A DNA stretch of 10,542 bases from Ktedonobacterales bacterium (GTDB lineage: Bacteria > Chloroflexota > Ktedonobacteria > Ktedonobacterales > JADMIN01). The position numbers and the translations under genes are program-made. The notes below the pieces were generated by a model. That model made no database searches, was not told the origin of the DNA, and saw only the letters and a program-made list of their open reading frames with translations. Positions 1 through 6,700 of the stretch are shown here, one piece after another. Within the stretch, counting starts at the first letter, position 1, and each line of letters opens with the position of its first letter. The DNA lies in the NCBI GenBank assembly GCA_025450405.1, contig JANWHL010000246.1, positions 1-10,542 of the forward strand, read 5' to 3'.

Positions 1-51
1 CTGGCGGCGGAGCTGGCGGGCGCGAGCGAGCGGGTGAAGGCCAAGGCGTAG
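1..51 (+). CDS. C-terminal end of a protein cut by the window edge
   Basis: The first 17 codons read as the end of an open frame, LAAELAGASERVKAKA followed by TAG at 49-51. The residues are Ala/Glu/Lys-rich and look like the end of an amphipathic or coiled-coil helix. The frame is open from the left edge and stops 17 bases before the convergent stop of the reductase gene, a normal tail-to-tail arrangement. The family cannot be told from 16 residues. Confidence 0.5.
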   Translation: MAAELAGASERVKAKA

Positions 52-68
52 GAAGAAAACACAATCCC

Positions 69-1013
69 TCACACCTGGCCGGCGTCCGCCACATGTCGAT
101 CGAGCCGATAGCGCAGGAAGAGGTGGCTCTCGGCGCGCTTGAGGCTGAGCAGATCCCACCAGGGGGCCGATCCTGGCATGTAGGCGTGGCCCTCCAGCAG
201 GGCGGGGCGCATCAGGCCGGACGCCCGGCCGGCGATCTGGGGCGCGCGCGTGAGGAACAGCTCGTCGAGCGCGCCGACGGCGAGGAACGCGCCCAGCACG
301 TGCGGGCCGCCCTCGTGCAGGGCCACGGGCACGCCATACTCCTGGCCGAGCAGCTCCAGCAGGGCGATAGGGTCCACGCCGGAGATCGGTGGCGGCGCCG
401 CGAGCTGGACGCCGCCATCCGCGGCGCCGGGCGCGGGCTCCAGATCAGCGGCGGCGTGAGCGCCACCGATCGCGCGGGCCTCCACGCCAGGTGGTAGGGT
501 CGCGCCGGCCAATCGCTCCAGACCGGCGTGGGTCGTGGCGATCAGCACACGCAGGTTCGGATAGTGGAAGGTCGCCTGATCGAGGTCCACGCGGCCACTG
601 GCGGTGACGACGACGTTGAGCGGATGCGGGGTGGTGTAGCCGAGCGAATGGCGCAGCTCGGCGTACGCGTCGGCCAGCTCGGGATAGATGTAGGGGGCGA
701 CGCGCACATGCTCAGCATCGTCCCGGAGCGTGCCGGCGCCGAAGATAACCGCACCCACGGCGGCGCGCAGCAGCCCCATGAGGAAGCGATCGGGCTCGTT
801 GAAGCCGCTGACCTCGCCACCACCGCTGAGGCCCGGCTCGGCGAATGAGATCACGCCGTCGATCGTCGCGACGAAGTTCGCCACGACGGGCGGCCGGTCA
901 CCGTGACCGGCCCGTGGCAGCGCGAGACCGCCGCCGTAGCGCTCCGCGAGCGCCGGCGGGAGATCGGAGATGGGCGCGGGTTCGCGCTCGAACAACGTGA
1001 TCACTGGCTCCAC
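69..1013 (-). CDS. RibD C-terminal domain (dihydrofolate reductase-like) family protein
   Basis: A 314-residue protein of the RibD_C/dihydrofolate reductase fold, whose members reduce pteridine or pyrimidine rings with NAD(P)H. Visible family motifs are VVANFVATIDGVISF at about 43-57 (first strand and substrate loop), AVGAVIFGAGTLRDD at 85-99 (Gly-rich cofactor segment), PLNVVVTASGRVD at 131-143, and VALHEGGPHVLGAFLAVGALDELFLTRAP at about 230-258 (GG cofactor loop and the D-E pair typical of RibD_C). The frame is open far upstream, but GTG at 1013 is chosen because GGAAGGAG precedes it by 8 bases and homology begins soon after; the upstream part reads as low-complexity Arg/His-rich noise. There is no deaminase domain and no rib gene nearby, so it is probably not the riboflavin-pathway enzyme itself. 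The physiological substrate is unknown. It is divergent from the editing-domain gene. Confidence 0.85.
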   Translation of the reverse strand: MEPVITLFEREPAPISDLPPALAERYGGGLALPRAGHGDRPPVVANFVATIDGVISFAEPGLSGGGEVSGFNEPDRFLMGLLRAAVGAVIFGAGTLRDDAEHVRVAPYIYPELADAYAELRHSLGYTTPHPLNVVVTASGRVDLDQATFHYPNLRVLIATTHAGLERLAGATLPPGVEARAIGGAHAAADLEPAPGAADGGVQLAAPPPISGVDPIALLELLGQEYGVPVALHEGGPHVLGAFLAVGALDELFLTRAPQIAGRASGLMRPALLEGHAYMPGSAPWWDLLSLKRAESHLFLRYRLDRHVADAGQV

Positions 1014-1168
1014 GCGTGTCGCTCCTTCCGTCTTGCGGACCGCTATTCGCTCGGCCAACGCGGATCGTAGTGGGCAAACAGCATGCCATGCGCGTGGGCC
1101 AGCCAACAAACGCGCGGCCGCCGGGCGATGTATGCCGCGGCGGCGCCACCGGCCGTGGTGGTGTGCGC

Positions 1169-1174
1169 TATACT
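1169..1174 (+). promoter_or_regulatory. Probable -10 element for the editing-domain gene
   Basis: TATACT lies 43 bases before the chosen ATG, giving a leader of roughly 37 nt. No convincing -35 is present at 16-18 bp, so this is a partial promoter call. It sits in the 204-bp divergent region 1014-1217. Confidence 0.35.
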
Positions 1175-1217
1175 GGAGCGCGCGACACGCGCACCAGTGC
1201 GCGAGAGGATGCTCCAC

Positions 1218-1631
1218 ATGCGCCTGCTGATCTGGCACGTCGATCATTTCGCCGCCACGCCAACGGAGCGCGGCCGCTCGCGCGTGGCCGACGCCGAACC
1301 GCCCGCGGTGGAGGTGGACGACGCGTTGGTGGTCTTCGCGCAGTCCGAGAAAGCCGACGAGTCAGACCCAGAGGGCGTGGCCGAGCGTGCGGCAGAGGCG
1401 GTGGAGCGGGTGGCTCGCCAGCTCAAGGTGCCAATCGTCGTGTTGCATTCGTTCGCGCACCTCTTCGGCGAGCTCTCCAGCCCCGAGGCGGCGCGCCAGA
1501 TCCTGGACACGCTGGAAGCGCGGCTGGAGGCGCGCCAGTTGGAGGCGCGCCAGACGGCCTTCGGCTGGTTCAACCGCCTGGACCTGCGGGCCAAGGGGCA
1601 CCCGCTCTCGCGCCAGGCCCGGCAAATCTAG
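1218..1631 (+). CDS. Free-standing archaeal-type threonyl-tRNA synthetase editing domain
   Basis: A 137-residue protein matching the whole length of the archaeal ThrRS N-terminal editing domain (tRNA-Thr_ED, D-aminoacyl-tRNA deacylase-like fold), which in archaea hydrolyses Ser-tRNA(Thr). Family signatures are MRLLIWHVDHF at 1-11, ALVVFAQSEKADESD at 36-50, PIVVLHSFAHLF at 72-83, FGWFNRLDLRAKGHPL at 115-130. ATG at 1218 is preferred over upstream starts because the family begins with this motif and GAGAGGA lies about 9 bases upstream. There is no synthetase catalytic domain, so it would act in trans on mischarged tRNA in the cytoplasm. From memory of the Pyrococcus abyssi domain (H83, K121, E134), the histidine is kept (H81), but the FGWYK lysine is Asn119 and the GHPLAE glutamate is Arg132. 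Residues 99-112 contain a 15-bp-period tandem duplication (LEARLEARQLEARQ). Family call is firm; activity and substrate are uncertain. Confidence 0.85.
   Translation: MRLLIWHVDHFAATPTERGRSRVADAEPPAVEVDDALVVFAQSEKADESDPEGVAERAAEAVERVARQLKVPIVVLHSFAHLFGELSSPEAARQILDTLEARLEARQLEARQTAFGWFNRLDLRAKGHPLSRQARQI
1525..1553 (+). repeat. 14-bp tandem repeat inside the editing-domain gene
   Basis: TGGAGGCGCGCCAG occurs at 1525-1538 and 1540-1553, a period of 15 bp that keeps the reading frame and encodes repeated LEARQ. A third, imperfect copy begins near 1513. Confidence 0.8.
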
Positions 1632-1643
1632 GGTGACCGGAGC

Positions 1644-1670
1644 CCGATCATGACTTGCCGATCATGACTT
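1644..1670. repeat. 13-14-bp tandem duplication at the end of the molbindin gene
   Basis: CCGATCATGACTT is present at 1644-1656 and again at 1658-1670. The duplicated segment contains the stop codon of the minus-strand molbindin gene (TGA read from 1650-1648), so it supplied that protein's last residues and stop. Confidence 0.85.
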
Positions 1671-1854
1671 CGGTGGACTTGATGATGACGGTGACCTGAT
1701 CGCCAACCTGAAGGTTGAGGCGCTCCGCGGATGTGCGGGTAATGGCCGAGACGACCTCATGGCCGGCGACATCCACGACCACTTCGGCCATCACGCCGCC
1801 AAGGGTCACCGATTTCACCGTTCCTGGCAGTTGATTGCGCGCGCTGATTTCCAT
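1648..1854 (-). CDS. Single-domain molbindin (Mop/TOBE, molybdate-binding)
   Basis: A 68-residue protein that is a complete Mop domain. MEISARNQLPGTV at 1-13, GGVMAEVVVDVAG at 19-31, SAITRTSAERL at 36-46 and GDQVTVIIKSTEVMI at 51-65 follow the family's strand order and conserved S-A-R-N-x-L-x-G, T-x-x-S and I-K-S/A-T-x-V positions. Molbindins form oligomers that bind molybdate or tungstate between subunits and serve as cytoplasmic storage or buffering proteins; the same domain is found at the C-terminus of ModC and ModE. ATG at 1854 follows GGGAG by 6 bases and matches the usual family start. No mod transport or molybdopterin synthesis genes are in the window. Its 3' end lies 16 bp from the convergent editing-domain gene and carries the tandem duplication described separately. 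Confidence 0.92.
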   Translation of the reverse strand: MEISARNQLPGTVKSVTLGGVMAEVVVDVAGHEVVSAITRTSAERLNLQVGDQVTVIIKSTEVMIGKS

Positions 1855-1926
1855 GGCGGACTCCCTTTGCGACTCGCTACCCATGTCAAACGTTCGACAT
1901 CATCCACAACCGACCGGACCAACAGC

Positions 1927-1945
1927 CGCCAGGAAGTCCCTGGCG
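1927..1945 (-). other. Perfect hairpin in the leader of the molbindin gene
   Basis: CGCCAGG at 1927-1933 pairs with CCTGGCG at 1939-1945 around a 5-base loop. It lies 73 bp upstream of the molbindin ATG, downstream of a possible -10 (TACAAT read on the minus strand at 1994-1989), so it would be in the mRNA leader. Flanking CCAGCC and GGCTG could extend the stem imperfectly. No riboswitch family could be matched. Confidence 0.4.
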
Positions 1946-2066
1946 ATAGTGGCTGGCGGGTCAACGTCTTCAGGATCGTCCAACGCCCATTGTACCGTCG
2001 CGTTGTACCTTCGCGGTTCGCCGGGGAGAGCGTCGCCGCGGGGTCCCTTCGCCAGCGGGCACCCCG

Positions 2067-3293
2067 TCATAGATCTAGATTCGCCCAGATGACGGACTCG
2101 CGGAACGCCCCCGCGCGCTTGCGGCCGGGGAGCAGCTGAGAGCCGACGGCGGCGAGCTGGGCGCGGCGCTCGGCCAGCTCGAGGCGGGGATGGGCGATGC
2201 CGGGGTCATTGGCCACCCAGGGAGCGACGGCGAGCATACGGCCGAGGAACAGTTCGCCGGTGCGTGTGTCGTAGAAGCCGTCGTTGCCGACGAAGTTGGG
2301 GGCGGGATCGGGAGGCGCGTCGGCCGCCGCGGTGATGCTGCTCTGGCCGTCGAAGACGCGGTCGAAGAAGAGGCCGGTTTGCATGGCGCAGACGTTGTAG
2401 CGGAGGCCCGGATAGGCGGGCTGGACCGAGCCAAGGACGGCGTTGAGCCATTCTTGTGGCTGCCAGTCGCAGGTCTGGGAGGGGGCGGTCCAGAGCTGAT
2501 CGTTAGCGTCGGGCTGGACGACGATCTCGGCGCCGTGAGCGGCGAGATGGCGCAGATACGCGGGGGTGAAGGCGTCCAGGCTGATGGCCACGCCCAGGCG
2601 TCCGGCGGCGGTGGCGATGACGGGTACATCCTCCAGGCGGCCGGGGGTGAGATCGAGGAGGCGGCGCTCGTCGGCGGTGAGGAAGACCTTGTCCACGCGG
2701 CCGAGCTGGGTGCCGTCAGGGCCGAAGACCAGGGCGGCGTTGTAGACCTCGGGGCCGGTGGGCAGATAGACCTCGCCCGCGCCCGGGCGGCCAAAGCGCG
2801 CGATATCCGCGGGGTCCAGCGAGCGGCGCACGCGCGGAGCCAGGGTGGTGGCGACCACGTGGGTGGCGTGGAGCGCGGCCTGACGCGCGAGCGCGGCGGC
2901 GAACGACCGATAGAGGGCATCGGTGCGGGCGAGCAGCAGCGCGCGGGCCAGGGAGACGCCCGGCCAGCGACGCCGGTAGTGCAGAACGCGGGGCAGGTAC
3001 GCCAGGGCTAGCAGGGTGAGGGCGCCGCGCGCGGTAGTGGCGCGGCGGGCGAGACCGCCACGGCGGCCGACCAGCGCGCCAGGCAGCCCAAGCAGCTCGC
3101 CCAACACCAGCAGGTTGGGGCGATCCGAGACCAGATAGGGCGCCGCGAGGCCGACGACGCGCGCCAGCTCGGCGACAAAGTTCTCCTCCGTCGCGGCGGC
3201 GACATCGAAGCGATTGCCGACGGCCACGGCCCGCACGCGGTACGTTGGGGTGGGTGCGACCCGCTCGCCGGACGGCATGTTCGACCATGTCAT
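2067..3293 (-). CDS. Nitrilase-superfamily (carbon-nitrogen hydrolase) homologue with Ser in place of catalytic Cys
   Basis: A 408-residue protein with the carbon-nitrogen hydrolase fold. This family uses a Glu-Lys-Cys triad to cleave nitriles or amides. Here Glu66 lies in NLLVLGELLG (60-69), Lys202 in LGRVDKVFLT (197-206), and the nucleophile elbow reads LGVAISLDAF (233-242) where active members have I-C-x-D. The codon for residue 238, read from 2582-2580, is AGC, so serine stands at the cysteine position. Downstream family features remain: HGAEIVVQPDANDQ, the WLNAVLGS segment and YNVCAMQTG. The stretch between Glu and Lys is longer than the roughly 80 residues usual in the family and contains an Arg/Leu-rich insert at about 75-125. 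ATG at 3293 follows AGGAGG by 5 bases. It is likely a divergent or non-hydrolytic member; a sequencing error at this codon is the alternative. Confidence 0.8.
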   Translation of the reverse strand: MTWSNMPSGERVAPTPTYRVRAVAVGNRFDVAAATEENFVAELARVVGLAAPYLVSDRPNLLVLGELLGLPGALVGRRGGLARRATTARGALTLLALAYLPRVLHYRRRWPGVSLARALLLARTDALYRSFAAALARQAALHATHVVATTLAPRVRRSLDPADIARFGRPGAGEVYLPTGPEVYNAALVFGPDGTQLGRVDKVFLTADERRLLDLTPGRLEDVPVIATAAGRLGVAISLDAFTPAYLRHLAAHGAEIVVQPDANDQLWTAPSQTCDWQPQEWLNAVLGSVQPAYPGLRYNVCAMQTGLFFDRVFDGQSSITAAADAPPDPAPNFVGNDGFYDTRTGELFLGRMLAVAPWVANDPGIAHPRLELAERRAQLAAVGSQLLPGRKRAGAFRESVIWANLDL

Positions 3294-3626
3294 GCGCGCC
3301 TCCTCTCCCAGCCGCGTCTCTTGGGCGCGAAGAGCCTCACTACCAACCGTTCTCCAGCGAGGGGCGCGGAGGGGAAGTGCTCATAATGGGGACACAGAGG
3401 AGCGGAAGAGACGCGATCTTCCCCCCATCGGGGGAGAGGGATGCCACGGGCAAGGGCGGCGATGTGGCGCCGCCAAACGCGCGCGACACGATGCCCGCAC
3501 TATCGGATGCCCGCATTATCGTTGGATACGCGGGCGGTGTCGGCGGCGGATCACCGCGGCGGATACCGCGGCAGTGGGGATCTGTGGTAGGGACGTACCG
3601 GGCGTGGCGAAGGTCAACGCGCGGAG
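3294..3626. other. Intergenic region between the TIR-SUMF1 gene and the nitrilase homologue
   Basis: 333 bp with no credible gene. It holds a strong Shine-Dalgarno for the nitrilase homologue at its left end, a short C-run/G-run hairpin (TCCCCC at 3420-3425 with GGGGGA at 3430-3435) with no following T-run, and a 16-bp imperfect tandem repeat at 3490-3521. Paired CCGCGG palindromes occur around 3557 and 3569. The promoter of the nitrilase gene presumably lies here, but I see no convincing -35/-10 pair. Confidence 0.5.
3490..3521. repeat. 16-bp tandem repeat, one mismatch
   Basis: GATGCCCGCACTATCG at 3490-3505 is followed directly by GATGCCCGCATTATCG at 3506-3521, differing at one base. It is non-coding and belongs to the recurrent short tandem duplications of this window. 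Confidence 0.9.
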
Positions 3627-4922
3627 CTAGCCGAGCAATAGCCGCTCCGGCGCGGCGAGGGCCAGCCGGAAGCCGATGTTGCGCGCGAGCGTGTCGGGCG
3701 CGCCGCCCAGGCGGAACGCCGGCCGAGCATGATCGGCGCCATCGTCGCAGGAGCCGCCGCGCATGACGCGCGGTCCGGGAGTATCGAGAAGCTCGCGGCC
3801 GCCAGCGGGGTCGTAGGGGTACCGCTGAAAGAGGCTGCTGGTCCACTCCCAGACATTGCCCGCCATGTCGAGCGCGCCAGCGGGACTGGCGCCGGCGGGA
3901 TAGAGGTCCACACGCGTGGTGGTGCCAATGCTGCTCTCGCGCGTGTTGCAGCGGGTGCTGTCGAACTCGTCGCCCCAGGGGTACTCGCGGGAGCTCCCGG
4001 AGGCGGGGTCATAGCGCGCGGCCTTCTCCCATTCCGCCTCGGTGGCCACGTGCCAGGGCTGGCCGGTGCGCGCGGCGAGCCAGGCGACGTAGGCCAGGGC
4101 ATCGTGCCAGGTGATGTTGACGATGGGCCGGTCGAGCCGGCTCATCTGGCCGATCCAATCGATGTGGCGGCCCGAGGGAGCCGGATAGCCGGCGCGCACG
4201 AAGCAGGCGTACTCGGCCACGGTGACTGGATAGGCTCCGATGGCATAGGCGCCGAGCGCCACCTGGTGGGGCGGCGCCTCATCAGTGGAAACCGTGCCGC
4301 CCATCCGGAAGGAGCCGGCGGGGACAGGTCGCGGCGCGGGCAGGATTACCTCGGAGCCGGCGATCAGCCAGCCAGCGAGGCCAAGGCGAGTAAGCTCGGG
4401 CGGGAGCACCACGCGCTCGGGTGGGCCGGACTCGACGCGCACCGGCACGAGATCCAGGCCGGCATGCGCGGCATGCGTGCCCGAGGCTCCGGGTCCAGAG
4501 ACGGGTGGGGCGGCTGGCGGGGTGAGATCGAGCGTATCGAGCAGGCGCAGGAGAGTTCCCCGGTAGTCGGCGACCGCGTCGAGACGCGGAAGACCGGCCA
4601 GGGTGGGCGGGATAGTCTCCGGTGCGCAGGGCGCGGCCAGCACGGGCAGAATACCGCGCAGACGGCCGCGCGCGGTATAGAGCAGGGCGGTGTTCGCCTC
4701 GATCTGGACGAGTGGCGACGCGAACGCGGCCGGCGAGAACACGAGCACCTGCCACTGGCAGCGCCCCAACCGGTCGGCCACGGCACTGAGGACGTCATCC
4801 GCGGCCTCGGGCGGCGCGTCCACCTCGACGGCGATCCCCGCGTCGCGCAGATCGGCGGCGAGCTGCCGGGCGAAATCGCGATCGGGTTGGCCGTAGGTGA
4901 TGAGGACGCGCGCTCCGGGCAT
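3627..4922 (-). CDS. TIR domain fused to a SUMF1/formylglycine-generating-enzyme-like domain
   Basis: A 431-residue two-domain protein. Residues 1 to about 130 are a TIR domain: VLITYGQPDRDFARQLAADL (6-25), a strand at 53-63 (GRCQWQVLVFS), and SPLVQIEAN (69-77), which places Glu75 where the catalytic glutamate of NAD-cleaving TIRs sits. A Pro/Ala/Gly-rich linker follows (about 134-155). Residues about 198-427 are an FGE-sulfatase/SUMF1 fold: PAGSFRMGG (201-209), HQVALGAYAIGAYPVT (219-234), ATEAEWEKAAR (293-303), YPWGDEF (314-320), DMAGNVWEW (352-360), RVMRGGSC (385-392) and NIGFRL (415-420). After RGGS there is one Cys (392), not the cysteine pair used by true FGE for copper and oxygen chemistry, so the domain probably binds a ligand or another protein. 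ATG at 4922 follows AGGAGG by 6 bases. It lies 45 bp after the membrane-protein gene, probably in one operon. Likely a signalling or defence effector with a SUMF1 sensor; that role is inference. Confidence 0.88.
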   Translation of the reverse strand: MPGARVLITYGQPDRDFARQLAADLRDAGIAVEVDAPPEAADDVLSAVADRLGRCQWQVLVFSPAAFASPLVQIEANTALLYTARGRLRGILPVLAAPCAPETIPPTLAGLPRLDAVADYRGTLLRLLDTLDLTPPAAPPVSGPGASGTHAAHAGLDLVPVRVESGPPERVVLPPELTRLGLAGWLIAGSEVILPAPRPVPAGSFRMGGTVSTDEAPPHQVALGAYAIGAYPVTVAEYACFVRAGYPAPSGRHIDWIGQMSRLDRPIVNITWHDALAYVAWLAARTGQPWHVATEAEWEKAARYDPASGSSREYPWGDEFDSTRCNTRESSIGTTTRVDLYPAGASPAGALDMAGNVWEWTSSLFQRYPYDPAGGRELLDTPGPRVMRGGSCDDGADHARPAFRLGGAPDTLARNIGFRLALAAPERLLLG

Positions 4923-4967
4923 GGAATGCCTCCTCAGAGGGGTCGCTTCGTGTGCGGGAAACCCGCG

Positions 4968-5378
4968 TCAGCCGCGAGAGCGTGTCGCCGGGGCCGTGGC
5001 CGGACCGGCGCCGCGGATGCGCCGGACGCACATTTCGCCAAGGCCGACGGCCAGGACCGCGAGCAGCAGGTGCGTGATCTGGACGGCGACCATGGGGAGA
5101 GACCCGAAGAGCCGCTCCTGGGTCAGCCCCACGATCGCGAGCAGCAGCCCCACGACGAAGGTGCCGATCGTGAGGCCCAGGCTGCCGCCGCCGCGCTGCG
5201 CCTGCGCCAGACCGAGATACCAGACCGAGCCGATGACGATCAGGCCGAGCAGCATGTGGATCAGCACGATGGCGCCGCTGGGTGTCCACCAGCCAAACCA
5301 GAAGCCGAAGCCGATGATCAGGGCGAGCAGGAAGCCGCCGCGCAACAGCATCGAAACGTAGCGGGCACCAGGCAACAT
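4968..5378 (-). CDS. Small four-helix membrane protein, possible transmembrane haem binder
   Basis: A 136-residue hydrophobic protein with four predicted membrane helices at about 10-31, 36-58, 66-86 and 96-116, then a short Arg/Ala/Pro-rich cytoplasmic-type tail. Helix 2 has His41 (LIHMLLG) and helix 4 has His103 (QITHLLLAV) at similar depths. This recalls the paired histidines that ligate haem in four-helix membrane cytochromes such as CtaA/COX15 half-units or b561-type proteins. No sequence family is recognised with certainty, and histidines alone do not prove haem binding. ATG at 5378 follows GGAGG by 4 bases. It is the upstream gene of a probable two-gene unit with the TIR-SUMF1 protein, so a role as its membrane partner is possible. 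Confidence 0.8.
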   Translation of the reverse strand: MLPGARYVSMLLRGGFLLALIIGFGFWFGWWTPSGAIVLIHMLLGLIVIGSVWYLGLAQAQRGGGSLGLTIGTFVVGLLLAIVGLTQERLFGSLPMVAVQITHLLLAVLAVGLGEMCVRRIRGAGPATAPATRSRG

Positions 5379-5596
5379 GAGTCCTCCAAGCGGGTTCCGC
5401 GACCCGTGTTTGTGCTAGTCGAATCGGCCGATCGCCGGTGTGGAGATGGCGCGGAGACGATCACCAAAAGGAGTACACGTTGGCGAGCGGATGATCGGGC
5501 GAACCGCGCGGACGGATCAGCCGTCCCCCACGCATAAGCATACCGCACGCGGGAAGGGGAAGCCGCCGAGACCCACTGCGCGGGCGGCGAGCGCCG

Positions 5597-6439
5597 TCAC
5601 CCGCGCGTGGCGCGGATGTAGGCCAACTCCAGCCACTGGGCTGGGGTGTCCAGCGCGCCGAAGCGCAGCGTGCCCCGCGGCGTGGCGACCGCGAACTGAT
5701 TGTCGATCCAGGCGACGAAGCCCAGCGGGCCGCGCGGCGGGTCGGGGACGGTCAGCATCACCACGCCGTCCACCAGGAAGCGCGCGGCTTCCTGACGCCA
5801 CTCCAGCACATACTCATGCCAATCGGCGAGATCGGGCGCCAGATGGGCCTCTACGGCGCCGCTCAGGAGCCGCACCCAGGCCGCGGCAGGCGCCATGTGA
5901 CCGGTGAGGCGCGCCCAGGCAACGGTCGCCAGCGCCGGGGGCAGTGCGGCGAGCGCACCCCAGCGCCGGGCGTGGACCACCTGGGCCTTCCAGCCCCAGC
6001 CCGGCACGCCGGGGACCAGCGCCATGTTGGAGGGCGGCGAGGCGTAGAAGAACCAGACCGCTTCGGGCGGCGCCAGCACAGCGCCGGTGGGCGCGAATGG
6101 GTAGTTCCAGAAGCCAAAGCCGGCGGTCCCGCGCAACGTGATGGCGGCGTCAGCGATAGTGACAGGGTTCGCCAGGGCGGGCGGTGCGGGTGGATGTTGG
6201 GGCGCCGAGGCGCGGGCGCGCACGGCGAGCCGCAGTGGCGGCCGCCAGCGATACGCCCGGCGCGGCTGGTGGTCGTAATCGTCAATCTGGGCGTTGGCGT
6301 AGACGCTCGCGCGAGAGGCGGGGATGGCGAGACGCAGCACCGAGCGCGAGGCGCCGACCGTGCCGCCGCCGGGGCGGGTGAGGAACCAGCGCGGGTTGAG
6401 GGTCGCGCCGTCGAAGTCGTCCTCGAAGTCAGCGTCCAT
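5597..6439 (-). CDS. Concanavalin-like (GH16/laminin-G-type) domain protein
   Basis: A 280-residue protein. FEDDFDGATLNPRWF (5-19) is the usual N-terminal strand of GH16-type jelly-roll domains. DWHEYVLEWRQEAARFLVDG (206-225) matches the conserved HxYxxxW...FxVDG strand pair, and WIDNQF (244-249) and LELAYIRA (270-277) fit the last strands. The glycoside hydrolase 16 active-site motif ExDxxE is not visible where expected; the corresponding central region is GFGFWNYPF (107-115). It is therefore probably a binding or structural homologue, not an active glucanase. There is no signal peptide, so it would stay in the cytoplasm unless the start is wrong. ATG at 6439 is chosen because GGGAGGAG precedes it by about 8 bases; the frame extends 12 codons further. 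It is divergent from the Cys-rich gene. The fold is moderately certain, the function unknown. Confidence 0.72.
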   Translation of the reverse strand: MDADFEDDFDGATLNPRWFLTRPGGGTVGASRSVLRLAIPASRASVYANAQIDDYDHQPRRAYRWRPPLRLAVRARASAPQHPPAPPALANPVTIADAAITLRGTAGFGFWNYPFAPTGAVLAPPEAVWFFYASPPSNMALVPGVPGWGWKAQVVHARRWGALAALPPALATVAWARLTGHMAPAAAWVRLLSGAVEAHLAPDLADWHEYVLEWRQEAARFLVDGVVMLTVPDPPRGPLGFVAWIDNQFAVATPRGTLRFGALDTPAQWLELAYIRATRG

Positions 6440-6490
6440 GGGTGCCGGCTCCTCCCTGGCGACACGGTAGCACACACCGGCACACTGCCG

Positions 6491-6510
6491 CGCGGATCAT
6501 CGCGGATCAT
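6491..6510. repeat. 10-bp tandem repeat
   Basis: CGCGGATCAT occurs twice in direct succession, followed by CGCGGTTCGC, a related third unit. Confidence 0.85.
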
Positions 6511-6604
6511 CGCGGTTCGCCGCCATGGCGGTTCGCCATCGCGGGAGCGGTATCGGTCCGGGCACGCCGCGTGCGAGTCGCGAGATACACGCCGTCCGCC
6601 AGAA

Positions 6605-6633
6605 TTGACACCGGCCCGGCCCGCTTGTATGAT
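6605..6633 (+). promoter_or_regulatory. Sigma-70-type promoter for the Cys-rich gene
   Basis: TTGACA at 6605-6610, then exactly 17 bp, then TATGAT at 6628-6633: a perfect -35 and a five-of-six -10. Predicted transcription begins near 6640, which gives a leader of about 140 nt before the ATG at 6781. Confidence 0.8.
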
Positions 6634-6635
6634 CA

Positions 6636-6700
6636 GGCACGCACGAGCGGCACGCACGAGCGGCGCGCGCCGGCCGCGCGAGGACCGCGCGAGGACCGCG
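6636..6700. repeat. Two consecutive tandem repeats in the 5' leader
   Basis: GGCACGCACGAGC is present at 6636-6648 and 6649-6661. CCGCGCGAGGA is present at 6674-6684 and 6685-6695, followed by a partial CCGCG. Between them is the palindrome GGCGCGCGCC (6662-6671). They lie between the predicted transcription start and the Shine-Dalgarno of the downstream gene, so they would be transcribed. Confidence 0.85.

Noticed and set aside
1855..1990. Molybdenum-cofactor riboswitch in the molbindin leader
   Set aside because: There is a hairpin and a long leader, but I could not match the conserved Moco riboswitch elements.
2190..3011. 273-codon plus-strand frame opposite the nitrilase homologue
   Set aside because: Shadow frame; the minus strand has the recognisable Glu and Lys motifs and a strong Shine-Dalgarno.
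3627..4922. True formylglycine-generating enzyme or diversity-generating retroelement target
   Set aside because: The cysteine pair of active FGE is absent after RGGS, and there is no reverse transcriptase or template repeat in the window.
3729..5537. 602-codon plus-strand open frame opposite the TIR-SUMF1 and membrane-protein genes
   Set aside because: It is antisense to two genes with clear domain motifs and ribosome sites; its translation is Gly/Arg/Glu-rich without family motifs, as expected for a shadow frame in GC-rich DNA.
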